DNA from: Spirogloea muscicola
Taxonomy: Eukaryota > Streptophyta > Zygnematophyceae > Spirogloeales > Spirogloeaceae
Assembly (NCBI GenBank): GCA_009602725.1
Contig: WELB01000089.1
Coordinates: 359,501 to 423,500, forward strand
Direction: 5' to 3'
DNA: 64,000 nt
Below are positions 1 through 13,097 of the stretch, one piece after another. The notes below the pieces were generated by a model, which saw only the letters and a program-made list of their open reading frames with translations, did not search any database and was not told the origin of the DNA. The translations under genes and the position numbers were made by a program. How positions within the stretch are numbered: the first letter of the stretch is position 1; every line of letters starts with the position of its first letter.

Positions 1-576
1 CGCCGCCGACGCCGCCGCGGGCGTCGCCGGCTGCGGCGGCCGCGGGGGGCGCGGCAGGGGGCTCGACGGCGGGATCGGGGGCGTGAGAGATGGCTGGCGG
101 CAGTGGGACCGTCGTTGGGCTTATTTAACGGGCGGCCCGCCGCTGCCGCCTGCGGTCCATGCCTTGGAGGGCCTTTCTCAAAGCCGCGACGGGCTCTCGC
201 TTCCCGTCTGACGAGACGGCAAGACGGTGGGCCCGGCCAACGGGTGAGAAGGACGGGGTGCCCCCGTTGCGCGAGACGGCCGGGGAGACGGCGGAGGGCG
301 GCTATGCCCCGCTTCACCTCGACGGCCTTCCGAGCGCCGGCTGCCGTTCAATCAGATGGGGCTACGAGACGAGGAGCACGGCCTTCAGCCTTTCCAGCCC
401 GAAGCGTCAGCTTGCACGTCTCGCTCTCACAAGCGGCACCCCGCCGCCGCCCCCGCCGCCGCCGCCGCCGCCGCCGCCGTCGCCGGCGCATTGGCAAGAC
501 GGCCGCGGCGGCGGCGGAGACGGCGGCGGCGGCGGCCGCGTTGCCAGCGGCAGGGGCGGCGGAGAGCCCTCCTCGC
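1..576. promoter_or_regulatory. GC-rich triplet island upstream of DPM1
   Basis: This stretch is very GC-rich and carries an uninterrupted (CCG)n tract at about 431-482 followed by GGC-rich sequence to about 545. Long open frames run on both strands here, but they encode only Arg/Pro/Ala-rich low-complexity sequence and look like a by-product of composition. The island ends where the conserved DPM1 coding sequence begins, so I read it as the promoter/5' UTR of that gene. Similar islands sit at the starts of most other genes in the window. Confidence 0.5.
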
Positions 577-3280
<2,704 letters not shown>

Positions 3281-4480
3281 TAAAGTGTTGTGAAGTTTGT
3301 ATCTGCACGTGAGAAGTGTCCACTCAGTTGCTCAGAATACAAGGTATAAGATTATACAAGGTATAAGATATTGTCTGATATCTGGAGCGCACACAAGAGC
3401 TTATCAGAAATTAGTAGTGTGCAAGTCCTCTTCGGAGTGATCAAGATTTTCTGGGATCTCCTAAGGGCTGTCTTGCGAAGTTCAGTGTTGTCATATGTTC
3501 ACAAGTTAGATGTAGCTCCTGTATAGTAAGCGCACTTGACAAGCAGAGGTTCACAAAAGTGTCTTTTCGATTTGTGTAGTGACCATCTTTTTCAAAGGGT
3601 AAGGCATCTGTACAGTACGCATGTCCTGCTCGAGCTCTGTTAGCTTATCCGTCCATGACCAAGTCCAGTAGCATATCGTACAGATTGCCACCTTGTGGGC
3701 GGAGCACGCTTGCGTGGGCTTTGTGGAACGATGACTTGGTGTGTGGTCCAATCCTCTCTTCTATGAGCAATTGGTTCCAATTTGATGGCAAACATTTCAA
3801 CGTCCAAGAACAACTTGCACACCAGCGGAGGTTGTCCACTTTGAAGCTTGTTTGTGCCTGTCACTGCCACCTCCCAACAGCAATTCCGCTCTCTCCATAG
3901 GAAGCGGTGGCTGTGAAAGGCCAGGCCCGAGAAAAATAACGAAAGGGGCAAGCCCCACACCTGGAAGTGCAAAACGGCTCAGCAGACCAAGTGGCTTCCA
4001 CGAATGGCGACTCAGCATTGACGCTTTCTGACTCCCATGGATCTCGCACTTTCTAAACGGGCTGGCCTTTTCACAGCCAAACCCCTGTTTCGAAGCTTCT
4101 ATGCTCTTGTGCCATTCGTAAGTACGCGCCCAGTCAGCTGGTAGACCTTGCTAATGAGGCGGCCTGGCACTGTGTGCTCCATGAGAAGATCGCCCCAAAG
4201 GACGGTGCCTTGAGCAGGCACTGTAATGCTTACACCTTGACAAGCCAAGCTGTAGATGAGGTATATCGTCCATGGGCTTGTCTATGCTTTTGATAAACTA
4301 TTTAGTCTGGTCTATGCTGCTTAGCCTGGTCTTTAAGTATCAGGCATGTGCGGTGCTTACTCCGCGACCAGTCTGCTGTACATGTCTTGGCCTCGATGCC
4401 ACGATTATCGTGTTGTTAAAGCTCTTCTACCACTAGAACAGTATTATGTCTTGCTGAAGTGTCCCCCCATTGTCACCCTA
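3281..4480. other. intergenic, no gene recognised; LINE tails at about 3885-4110
   Basis: No supported gene was found. Two hairpin-bearing LINE 3' tails are visible, one on the minus strand at about 3890-3945 and one on the plus strand at about 4050-4100 (CTGGCCTTTTCACAGCC). A short stretch at about 4130-4230 reads open on the plus strand (LVDLANEAAWHC...) and could be an old coding fragment, but I do not recognise it. Confidence 0.4.
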
Positions 4481-4559
4481 CCATTTAGTGCTGTCTTTGG
4501 ATGGCTGCCATAATAGCTGTTACGACCCGCTTGGGCGTTGCAGGCACGTTGAAGCAGCT

Positions 4560-4830
4560 GATTTTCGGAAGCTCAAGTGGCTGTGATGTGGCTTTGCTGG
4601 GACCACACCTGGGGTGCTGGGCGCAAGGGGCCCACCCACCATTTCCGACTTCTTCACCCTGAGAAGAAGGTGCTCGCCCATTGAGAAGAGGGGCTGGCAA
4701 AGCCAACCCAAAATGAATGGACAATGTTCAAAGCCAAAGAAAGAAGTGCCGAAAAAGGACTACACTACAAGAGGTCAGGCTGTTCTAGCACCTGCTATGG
4801 GAGAAGGCGCGCGGTGCGCCCAACACTTGA
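4560..4830 (-). mobile_element. truncated LINE 3' tail (hairpin type B)
   Basis: On the minus strand this shows the type-B LINE tail. The inverted repeat GGCTTTGCCAGCCCC is followed by a conserved TCTCAATGGGCGAGCA block. It is nearly identical over about 90 bp to the copy at 28955-29060, and both share the flanking motif GCGCGCGGTGCGC. No coding capacity remains. I assign it to the LINE family because the same hairpin block follows complete LINE C-terminal codons elsewhere, for example at 20740-20930. Confidence 0.65.
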
Positions 4831-4928
4831 GGTAGGCCAGTACAGGCCAAAAAACTGCACAGGTTTGAAACTGTCCTACACATGCTACACAGCAGAACTA
4901 AATGCTGGAGGGAGCTAATGTAAGACTG

Positions 4929-5117
4929 CAACAAGTGCTGAAGGGGAGATTTAGTACCCACGAGGGAGCACATCATACTCCAACAGGTGGCTAACTTGGA
5001 GAGCCGGAGCACCTCCATGGATACATGCAACAACTGCTGAAGGGGAGATTTAGTACCCACGAGGGAGCACACCATACTCCGACAGGCTAACTTGGAGAGC
5101 CAAAGCATCTCCACGAA
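4929..5117 (-). repeat. two tandem 99-bp units, each a LINE C-terminal end
   Basis: Unit 1 starts at 4929 and unit 2 at 5028. They differ at a handful of positions and by a short indel (the second lacks TGGC before CTAACTTGG). Read on the minus strand, each unit contains the LINE terminal codons ending L-P-R-G-Y-stop. This is therefore a local tandem duplication of a LINE end or two insertions into the same site. Confidence 0.75.
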
Positions 5118-5159
5118 AACCAGTGGCCTGGCTTACAGCGTGCTCAGCAAGCTAGTAAT

Positions 5160-6380
5160 AGTGAAAGTCAGGGAGCAATACGACTTAGGCGGAGTTACAT
5201 TCTCTGACAACTGAAGCCTGCGGGATGCTAGTATGCCCCAAGCTGCACCCCCGACTACAACGACTCGAGTCAACCAGCTGGGACAGATGCTGAAGATGGG
5301 AGGACCATTTCTTACTGTAGCCGCTGTACATGTCTATACGGCACAGATAGAAGTGGTCTTCTGGGGGTGAGCTACTGTGTTGCCTCTCTCTTTTTTGCAC
5401 TCTGCGTGGGTTTGTTGCCCAGCCAGGCGCAGTCGGCGTGGGTGCTCCCCATTTGAAAGCAGCATCTAGTACAACGTCGAGGACGAGGCGAGGCCCGCCC
5501 GCTCTGGGGGCTGGCGATCACGTCCAGACGCACTTTAAGGCTTGCCGCTTTCTTGGGGACTGGGATAATGCCCCAACTGAAAGTGGACTCTTGTACCCAC
5601 GAGTGAGCACTTACATATCTGCTAGACTACTTTGAGGCGCCGGAGCACCACCCAGCAAGCCAGTGAGCTGGCTTAGTGCGCGCCCAGCACGCACATGTTT
5701 GGCTAGAGCCTGTGAACGTTGCAACCGAAAGCTGCAACACACCACGCGGGGTACAAGAGGAGGAAAGCCAATGGCGAATGTCCAAACAAAGGAGAACATC
5801 TCGCAATTCCTACAAGACCACCCCCAAGCCATTGCCCTCTGCTGCAAGAGTCTCTTTCTCTATCCCCAAGTAGCCCACTTCAGTATATGTGCTACATTGT
5901 GCCCATTTACTTGTTCATTGGTTGGGCTGACCTCTCACACCCATTGCCTTCACATTGGAAGAGCTGTTTCTCTTTGCTACCTTTGGGGCTGGCCTCTCAA
6001 CGAGGCCAATGCTCTCACAGCCATTGCCTTACACTTTGAGACCTATTTCTGTCTTGCTACGGTCATCTACCGCGGCGAGGGTAAGTAGATTGCTTTCCCT
6101 CCTCCCAGTATCTGGGAAGAGGCGTTAGTTGTATGTACAGACTATGGCTTTCGCTACTGTTGCAGCGCACCAACCTAAGCTTGGCTAATCATCAGCGTAT
6201 TGAGTGCATACTAAGTCAGGCCGCTGCCTTCTGTGGCGGTGCTTCTCCGGCTCCCCCGTTAGCCACTCATTTGGACCTTGTTTTTGGGCTGGCCTTTCAC
6301 ACCGCTACCTTACAATGGAAGAGCTTCCCCTTTTCCAGCTGCAAATCACTCCAACTTGGGGCTGCTGAGTAGGGGTTACC
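5160..6380. mobile_element. cluster of short LINE ends, both strands
   Basis: Minus-strand LINE ends (reverse complement of R-G-Y-stop, seen as GTACCCACGAG) occur near 5590. Plus-strand tails with the GGGCTGGCC...CAGCC hairpin occur at about 5928-5965, 5984-6060 and 6284-6335. A plus-strand C-terminal end reading N-L-G-L-L-S-R-G-Y lies at 6335-6380. I see no host gene here. Confidence 0.6.
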
Positions 6381-6835
6381 GAGCTCCCATTCGCTGCAGC
6401 GACTTGCATAGCTGTGTGATGTAAGGACCTTTCGACCCTTTTACCTTATTTGTCAAGGCAGGGCTGATCACAGCCCTGCCCCCCTTCAGAAGAGAAATTG
6501 CTCGCCCATAGAGAAGAGGGGCTGGCAAAGCCAGCCCAAAAAGAAAGAGAAAACCCAAAGAGCCAATAAAGGTGCCAGAGAGAAAAGCTACACAGCTAGA
6601 CACGAGACGACGCAAAGGAAAGCTCAGTACCCACGGGTTCAGAAGAGCCACTTCCTTTGTCATTTGATAGAGAGAAGGGCTCGCCCATAGAGGATAGGGG
6701 CTGGAAAAGGCCAGCCCAAAATTTGTGGACCAAGTACGAGAAGGGGCCAGGGGAAGCACTAAGAAAGCACTAAGAAAACAAGCACAAAATGCAAGTAAGC
6801 AGCTACGAAACTCTCTGCGTAACCCCTGCTAAGCA
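6381..6835 (-). mobile_element. nested LINE 3' tails, type B
   Basis: Two copies of the type-B hairpin tail lie on the minus strand at about 6485-6545 and 6665-6725. They are separated by another LINE end with its terminal codons near 6628. The repeated string GAAGGGGCCAGGGGAAGCAC upstream of the hairpin matches the LINE 3' UTR found at 17500, 20830 and 36590 on the plus strand. Confidence 0.65.
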
Positions 6836-7060
6836 ACCTCAAGTCAGAGAAACTTGGCTCCTGGAAGCGGGTCCCCTGGCCAGGGCCAGAGGCAGCTGTG
6901 AGGGCTCGTCCAGCATGCAGGTGCAGCGCGCGGGCCATAGAAAAAGAAGAAGGTAGACCTCTGCAGCGAGACGGCCAAGCGCATGCGGTACACCTGCGCT
7001 AGCGACCCGGCTGCACGAAAGTCCACCGAGATAGAGGATGTTAGTACCCAGGCTACCGAT
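6836..7060 (-). mobile_element. LINE C-terminal coding fragment, minus strand
   Basis: The minus strand reads A-G-S-L-A-Q-V-Y-R-M-R-L-A-V-S-L-Q-R, which is the conserved start of the terminal LINE segment. It continues in a shifted frame through the Ala-rich H-A-G-R-A-L block to R-G-Y. The frame shift coincides with a short pyrimidine-rich insertion (about 16 bp, TACCTTCTTCTTTTTC on the minus strand) near 6942-6957. The copy at 20530 lacks this insertion at the same site. Confidence 0.75.
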
Positions 7061-7299
7061 GTGTTGCCTTAGCTCCCCCTCAATAGAGGGCTTCGCTCTG
7101 TGGAGACCCATGCTTTGTAATGGCTTCTGCCTGAGCAGACTGGCTTGATTTCGACTTCCCAGTCATTTTCTTGCGCATGCGCCTCCTCATCTGGACCTGG
7201 TTCATTCCCTTTTGGGCTGGGCTCTTGCGGCCATCGCCTAACGTCGGAGGAGCTGTGGCTTGAGCGCTCATATGTTTCTCTGATCAAGGGGCTGGCTGG

Positions 7300-7780
7300 T
7301 TGATGGTCTTGACGGGCTGGTTGGCGCTTCCCGAAGCCCAGCTCCGAACGGCACGCGACGCCAACGACAGCGACAGCCGTTGGCACGGACGTCTGTCTGG
7401 AGGGAGGGGGAGGCGGGGCAGCACTGGCGGCGGTGCCACGTGGTAGGAGCAGCGCCGTCGCCGCCAACGGCGGGGCGGTTGCCCGCCCACTGGCCGGTGG
7501 TCAGTCAACCGCCATTGGCCGAGCGTAGCCGGGGGGGAGGCCAGTTAGCCGACCGGGCCTGCGCTGGCGGGTCCGGACAGGGGGCCGGCTCCGGTGACGT
7601 TAGCCAGGGCCGGTTATCCGGCACGCCCCAGCGGTGGCGGCGGGGAAATCATCTCCGCCCACGATTGCCGACCGCAGGGCCGCGCGCCGTCAAGGCCCCG
7701 ATAGCTTTCGCCGTTGACCGTAACCTGCCTGCCCAAGCCCCCGACAGCGTATTCCGGCCCCTTTTGAGAATGGAAAACAT
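7300..7780. other. GC-rich stretch without a supported gene
   Basis: A GC-rich block carries open frames on both strands. The minus-strand frame at 7069-7467 begins like an Ala/Pro-rich organelle-targeting peptide, but nothing conserved follows it. I cannot support a gene here. Confidence 0.3.
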
Positions 7781-8050
7781 GTGGTCTTTCGGGCTGGCTT
7801 CCCACAGCCCTCGCGCCCTATAGGGCCGTCGGAGTTGAGGCTCTTCATCCTCCCCTAAATTAGAGCTAGCGCCTCTGGCCCCTTCGTACTTTGGCCCCTT
7901 TCGAGTTGGCTTTGCCAGCCCCTCTTCTCAATGGGCGAGCACCTTCTTCTTTTCGAACCTTGTCAAATTTTTTTTGGGCTGGCTTCTCACAGCCCTGGCT
8001 CCCGTTGGGAGAGCCACTTCTTCCTCAGGGAGCAGCCATTTTATCAGACA
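7780..8050 (+). mobile_element. three adjacent LINE 3' tails, plus strand
   Basis: Three hairpin tails follow each other. Type A is at about 7786-7830 (GGGCTGGCTTCCCACAGCCC), type B at 7903-7952 (GGCTTTGCCAGCCCC plus the TCAATGGGCGAGCA block), and type A again at 7975-8025. They end within about 600 bp of the next gene start. Confidence 0.65.
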
Positions 8051-8690
8051 GGCCCAGAGAAGCCCCGTCAGGAGTTAGCGGGCGAGGGGCCCACCCCCAG
8101 CCTGGCCGACAGCTAAGCCGCATCAGCACGTGCTGCCGATCCCGGCGGCGGCGCGCGCGGACGCTGCCCACGCCGCCCGCGGCACGCGCCCCCGGGCCGC
8201 GTCGGCGTCGGCANACTAATGGAAGTGGGTCAGAGGGGGTCCCCCCCCACCGGCCGCGCGGAACCAGGAGGCGGCGCCTGTCAGGAGCGGGGCCCGGCCC
8301 TCCATGGCTGCTGCCCCCCCCCTCGCCTCCTCCATGGCTGCCCCTGTGGGCGCCCACGTCGTGGGCACCCCGCAGCTGGCGCTAGCTACAACGGGAGGGC
8401 CCCACTAGGCTCCACGCCACCACCACTAGGACTGTAGTCTGCCTCCCCGGGCGTCCACTAGAGCCTGCCTCTCCGGGCGGTCGGCTGAGCCGTCGCCTGT
8501 GGCCCCCTCCACTGCGACATCACCTCGCACCACAACGCGGCGGCGCTGAGGCGAAGGTCGCCGCCGTCGAGCGAGCGAGCGCGCGACGGCGGCGGCGGCG
8601 GCGGCGGTAATTGTTGTGGCAGGAAACGCGGTGAAGTGGGTTTGGCGGGAGGAGGCCGCTGCCCTTACCTCCACCGCCGCCGCCGCAGCC
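8051..8690. promoter_or_regulatory. GC island with GGC repeat upstream of the Ala-rich gene
   Basis: This is GC-rich sequence with one unresolved base (8213) and a (GGC)n tract at about 8588-8608. It lies immediately upstream of the ATG at 8691 and probably contains the promoter and 5' UTR. Confidence 0.4.
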
Positions 8691-9857
8691 ATGAGCGTCT
8701 CGACGATGCTCCCGCGCGCGGCGGGCGGCCATGGCCACGGAGGCCACCACCCGTTCTCGCACCCCTTCGGCGGCCTCGACCACAGCCATGATCGCCGCGG
8801 CGGCGGCGGCGGCGGTGGCTATCATGGCATCCCGTCAGTGCCATTGCCGGAGCGCTCCGCTGACGAGGAGGACCCCTTCTACGCGTACGCCTTCTGGGAG
8901 GGCCCGCCGCTCTCCATCGTCATCGACGTCCTGCAGGGCGCGCCGGCGGCGCTGCCATCGGACTCCATGGCCGCCGCACCGGCCAAGGCCTGCGCTGCTG
9001 CCGCCGCCGCAGCTCCCGCCGCCGCCTCCCGGGCGCTGCAGATCGACATTCCAGAGCAAGGCGAAGGCGAGACCAGCTCCGGATCCGACTCAGAAGCCGA
9101 CTCAGAAGCTGTCGCTTCGGCGGCGGCGACGGCGACGGCGACGGCGACGGCAGCGGCGGCGTCGAGCTTGAGCTTGGCCAGGAGCCGCAGCGATCCCGGC
9201 GTGCTTCGCGGCAGCAGCCCGCCTGGCTATGCAGCTGCCGCCGCTGCCGTCCCGGCTGCTGCGGCCGCTGCTGAGGCCAGCCCCCTGCCGGCATCAGCTT
9301 TCGGCGCCGGTACGGCAGCTGCCGTCCTCGACCGCTCGCAGACTGTGCCTCCAGTCGCCTCGGCGAAACTCGAGCCTGGGTCGGCAGTCCCTGCCGGCCA
9401 CGTCGAGATCGCCGTTACCTGCGGTGGGCTCGGCGGCTCTCCTGCGGCCTCCAGCGCGGCAGCGGCGATGGATGCCGCCACCACCGCCGCTTCTCCGGGC
9501 TTCCAGCGCCACCTCTCGTGGCCGCTCTACTACGACGGAGGCGCCGCCACCGCCGCCGCGGCTGCCGAGCTGTGCGCCGGACGGCCGCCCAAGCGCAGCC
9601 CCGGGCCGCGGCCGCCAAAGCCCCCGAAGCCGCCCTCCAGCCCGCTACCCAGCGGCAGCCTCTGGGCCGACAAGGACGAGCGCCGCGTGCTGCGGAGGTC
9701 GTCGCGTGAGGACCACCTGAAGGTGGTGATGGAGCGGCGGCCGCGGCCGTCGGGCGCAGCGCAGCGCGACATGACCGCGCTCCTCGGCCTCATCCTCACC
9801 TTCTGCCTCATAGCGCTGCTCTACTTCCAGGGCGCAACCATCGCCCCAACGCGCTAG
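8691..9857 (+). CDS. Ala-rich protein with a C-terminal membrane anchor, function unknown
   Basis: This is an intron-less frame of about 388 codons. The ATG at 8691 (GCAGCCATGAGC) is the first in frame. The open frame extends upstream to 8616, but that position is not an ATG. I do not recognise the family. The N-terminus is His/Gly-rich (HGHGGHH, about residues 13-40). The middle is mostly Ala/Ser homopolymer with an acidic patch (SGSDSEADSEA). The C-terminal 60 residues look more constrained: a basic segment (DERRVLRRSSREDHLKVV) is followed by one hydrophobic helix (ALLGLILTFCLIALLYFQ) and only seven further residues. This layout suggests a tail-anchored protein facing the cytosol, by inference only. 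GC at third positions is extremely high. Confidence 0.7.
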   Translation: MSVSTMLPRAAGGHGHGGHHPFSHPFGGLDHSHDRRGGGGGGGYHGIPSVPLPERSADEEDPFYAYAFWEGPPLSIVIDVLQGAPAALPSDSMAAAPAKACAAAAAAAPAAASRALQIDIPEQGEGETSSGSDSEADSEAVASAAATATATATAAAASSLSLARSRSDPGVLRGSSPPGYAAAAAAVPAAAAAAEASPLPASAFGAGTAAAVLDRSQTVPPVASAKLEPGSAVPAGHVEIAVTCGGLGGSPAASSAAAAMDAATTAASPGFQRHLSWPLYYDGGAATAAAAAELCAGRPPKRSPGPRPPKPPKPPSSPLPSGSLWADKDERRVLRRSSREDHLKVVMERRPRPSGAAQRDMTALLGLILTFCLIALLYFQGATIAPTR

Positions 9858-11376
9858 ACGCTGGCCGGGTACGACTCCACACCGCCTCCGCAAATCTGGC
9901 AGCCGTAGTCATGCCCTGCTTGTATTGCCGCACTCAGCTTAGCTCCGGTCTTCTTGGCACTGTACTGAGATGATAGAGGGCGCTAATCGAGTGAGACTAA
10001 ACTGTGTCTTGCACTCTACTACGAATTATACATTGTCTATCGCTTCTACTTCTATCGCTTCTTTGGCGCAACACTAACCTCCTTAACCATTGGGTTATTC
10101 TACATCAGGGCCGGTGCTTTGTGAATGGGAACCGGCGGCGGCAAATGGCACCAAGCGCGCCTTGGCGAGGCTCCGCATGCCTCATCTATGTATGGAGGTG
10201 CACATGGAGTAGCTTCCACTTGCTGCCGCAGGTAAATTCCACCGCTTGCTTGCTACAAGCTCTGCATCTCTTGATTGCAGTCGAGTGCGTCCATTTGTTA
10301 CTCAAAGTAGTATCTAAGATCGAGTCCTAGTTGTTCTTGATGTTAGCCTGCCATGAGCTACCAAGTTTATGCCAAGACCATGTTGAGAAGCTGCTGTGCT
10401 TTGTAAGCTTTCTGACTCAAGCAGTGCAATCTTTCAAGCAGGAAGGAGCATAAAGATTCTCATCTGAGGCCACCACCATGGCCGAGGGAGCACAATATTC
10501 CATAACGTATTGCGTGCACGCAATAGATGTTCAGCGACTTAAATAAGACTGCAGTATGCTATACCGCATGCGCGCCTTGTTGCGCCTCGCCGCTCCTGCC
10601 GGCGGAACAATAATGGCTGATTCCCGTAGGGCTCAGCCACGCCAGGACCTGCCAATGCTGGACCTTGGTTATAAATCTGCAAGCTGCTCGCGTGGCTTCT
10701 AGAGCAATACTCATAGGCTTAGTCTGCCAAGCAGCTGGTGCTGCAACTGCTGACAATCGCCCTCAACTTCTGTGGCCCGGCTGAGCTTGCGCACCTCTCC
10801 TCTAGGAGGGGCGCGCCATCTCCACCGACGGCCAGGTTAACTGACATAAGCGACAGGAAGTGATTTTTCTTGTCGAATCTATCACATGCAAACGTTGGAC
10901 CTGTGTATTGAGTTGTGGTCGAAAGTTTCTCCAGTCTACAGCAAGGCGTGGCCTGTGCTGTGATGTAAAGCAATCTGTCTCATTAGCATTACCACCTTCA
11001 AGAGATGCCCTTGCTGGTGGTTAGAGCACCACAATGAGTCAGTGCCAACTATGCATGGCCAAATTGCTGGACAATAGTCGAATTGCAGTCCTGCATGCAA
11101 AATTCCAGAAGAAGCTGGGGAAGAGAAGAGCTGGCACTCTCCATGCTCAATCAAACAGCCTCCCTCATTCACCATTTCGTTGTTGTCCACTCTTTACTGC
11201 CTACGAGCAGGTCCGCTACTGTTCCGCTGCCAGGCTTAGATTTGCGGAGGGTTGGACGTCCATTGCAAACTTCTTGTGGAGATTGCTACAGCTTGGTGTG
11301 GCGTGAAAGACAAGGAAATAATAGTATTACACCAATCAATGTGTCCTAGAGGGAGTCCTCTGATCTTGTGCTGCTA
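9858..11376. other. intergenic, no gene recognised
   Basis: Composition drops to ordinary AT/GC balance after the stop at 9857. Only short overlapping frames are present and none matches a family I know. No LINE hairpin is obvious. The 3' UTRs of the two converging genes should lie here. Confidence 0.4.
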
Positions 11377-12544
11377 TTAGAGCACTCTCTCTGGCATCCC
11401 GCTGAGGAGCGCGTACACCTTGCCTGACTTGGACGAGCCGGCCCGGTAGACCTGCGCAGAATCAGATTCGGGTGTCATATTGATTTACTACATGTGTTCC
11501 ACTCCTTGCCATTCGCCTAATGACCTGTCAGGCGAGCCCAGAACAGCAATGGACCCAAAACTCTTTCCCCACACTGACGTTGTTATGTTCTCTGCCAAAG
11601 CTAACTTCCTCACATTAGTCCTCATCTTTTATTCTGCAGGTCCTCAATTGTGGTCACTGAGGACGACGACCACTGAAAGAGGTGGAGCGTTGTGCGCGGG
11701 ACTCACACGGATGTCAACAGGGGCAGCACTCTGTTTGAGCGTGCCAATGATGAATTGCAGAGGCCCATCCTTGGGGCTGTGCGCGAGCACATGGCCGCTC
11801 CCCAGCTCGAACTTGGAGTGACAAAGCGGGCAGGCGATGCTGCATGTACTCTCGCCGTCCTCCACCTCCGTCGCGCTGACCTGCGCCGCGGCCGCGGCAG
11901 CCATGGACCACCTGGCGCTGGTGATAGGTATACCATGCGTGCTGCTTTGGCCTGGCTGCCGAGATGCGAGGACCACAGATGCAGCACAGTAGCAGAAGGC
12001 AGAACCGTGGCCCCACGGCGGTTTCGGACTGCTTCGTCGATAACCTCGTGATTGCTAAGCTAATCTACTGTGGAGTACGACCTATTTATTCTCATCTGCA
12101 GCTTGCATTGAGCCATGAAACCTCCATGATAAGCCGGAGGCTGCTATCAACACCAGACCAAAGGGGTCCCACCTTGCCCTGGATCATGGGAAACTTGCAC
12201 GATGTGCAGCTGGCATCGACCACGTAGACATCCTCCCCGTACCTCACCAGCACCAGCCTGCAGTTAGCCAATCAACCCTCCGAAAGCCTGAGCACAGAGG
12301 ACCTCCTCCAAGCTGCAGCTTTTTCTCTTTGCGGCACGCACAGCAGCCCATCATGGACATAGTGGGAGGACGACCTTCCCTCACAGGAAGCCTGTAAGGG
12401 GCTCTCATCAGGTTGTACAGGTTGTGGGCTTATGATTTGAGGATAGGTGTTTGGTCAGGGTATCAAGGGCTGGCAGACTCACGCCTTGCCGCGGACGATG
12501 ACCGCCTTGTTGCGGCCCTCCTGGACGTCAGCCGCATCCGCCAC
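11377..12544 (-). CDS. Rieske-fold plastid protein (PSB33/TEF5-like), 5' end not located
   Basis: Four exons read on the minus strand: 12544-12483, 12257-12173, 11880-11707 and 11451-11377, all in phase with consensus splice sites. The sequence runs VADAADVQEGRNKAVIVRGK, then DASCTSCKFPMIQGK, then TCSIACPLCHSKFELGSG, GPLQFIIGTLK and APVDIRVYRAGSSKSGKVY. The spacing is that of a Rieske fold, but the usual C-x-H and C-x2-H pairs are replaced by C-x2-C (CTSC) and C-x2-C (CPLC). Plant PSB33-type proteins, which support photosystem II in thylakoids, are reported to have a Rieske-like domain without normal cluster ligands, and this is my best match. The exon(s) encoding the transit peptide should lie above 12600. 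Ala-rich frames at 13000-13270 are candidates but not proven. Confidence 0.65.
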
Positions 12545-12794
12545 CTGCACGGCGCAAGCACGAAGCCTGTTATCTCAGTGAAAATGGCCAACTGGTAAGG
12601 CCGCCAGTATCACTGACGCCGCTGCACTTCTCACGAAATAGCTCCAGGTGCAAAGCCCTTGCTGTTTGGCGATTGCTCCACGGGGTTTTCCCACAGACGT
12701 CTGATGCCTCTTGGGGTCATCTTGGTTGATAGTCTGACAGCAGACTGCCTAAGTGGCGGCCAAAGTGGCGGCCGCTGTGAGCCAGCAGTTCTCC

Positions 12795-12863
12795 GAACCC
12801 TAACCCCTAAACACCTAAACCCGTAAACCCTGAACCCTGAACTTGGACCTTATACCCTAAGTT
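12795..12863. repeat. degenerate telomere-like tract (CCCTAAA type)
   Basis: Successive degenerate units CCCTAA, CCCCTAAA, CACCTAAA, CCCGTAAA and CCCTGAA run from 12795 to about 12842, with another TACCCTAAG at 12852. The motif is that of plant-type telomeres, but flanking genes on both sides show it is internal. It lies next to a GC-rich island with an assembly gap. Confidence 0.75.
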
Positions 12864-12958
12864 CTCACCGCGTCCCAGCCGTCGTATCCGCGCTCGGGCC
12901 CCGCCAGGCGCCGCCGCGAGCCCTCGGAGGCGGCCCGCCGCGCCGCCGCGCCGCGGCC

Positions 12959-12989
12959 NNNNNNNNNNNNNNNNNNNNNNNNNNNNNGN
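12959..12989. other. assembly gap
   Basis: Bases 12959-12987 and 12989 are almost all N. The surrounding CGCC-rich sequence probably blocked sequencing. Confidence 0.95.
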
Positions 12990-13097
12990 CCGCCGCCGTC
13001 ATGGCCGCCGCCGACGCGGCCTCTGGCGGGCAGCCTGCCGCAGAGCCGCCAGTGCTGGGCTTGCAGGCTGCCTTCCTAGACGGAAACCCACGTCGCC

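Noticed and set aside
4130-4240. Possible reverse transcriptase fragment
   Set aside because: The short open stretch has no recognisable reverse transcriptase motif and is too small to assign.
7069-7467. Minus-strand frame starting like an organelle-targeting peptide
   Set aside because: There is no conserved domain or downstream exon, and composition alone can explain it.
8616-8690. N-terminal extension of the Ala-rich protein
   Set aside because: The extension does not begin with ATG, and the first ATG in frame is 8691 with a good context.
12795-12863. A chromosome end at the telomere-like tract
   Set aside because: Intact genes continue on both sides and the units are degenerate, so the tract is internal.
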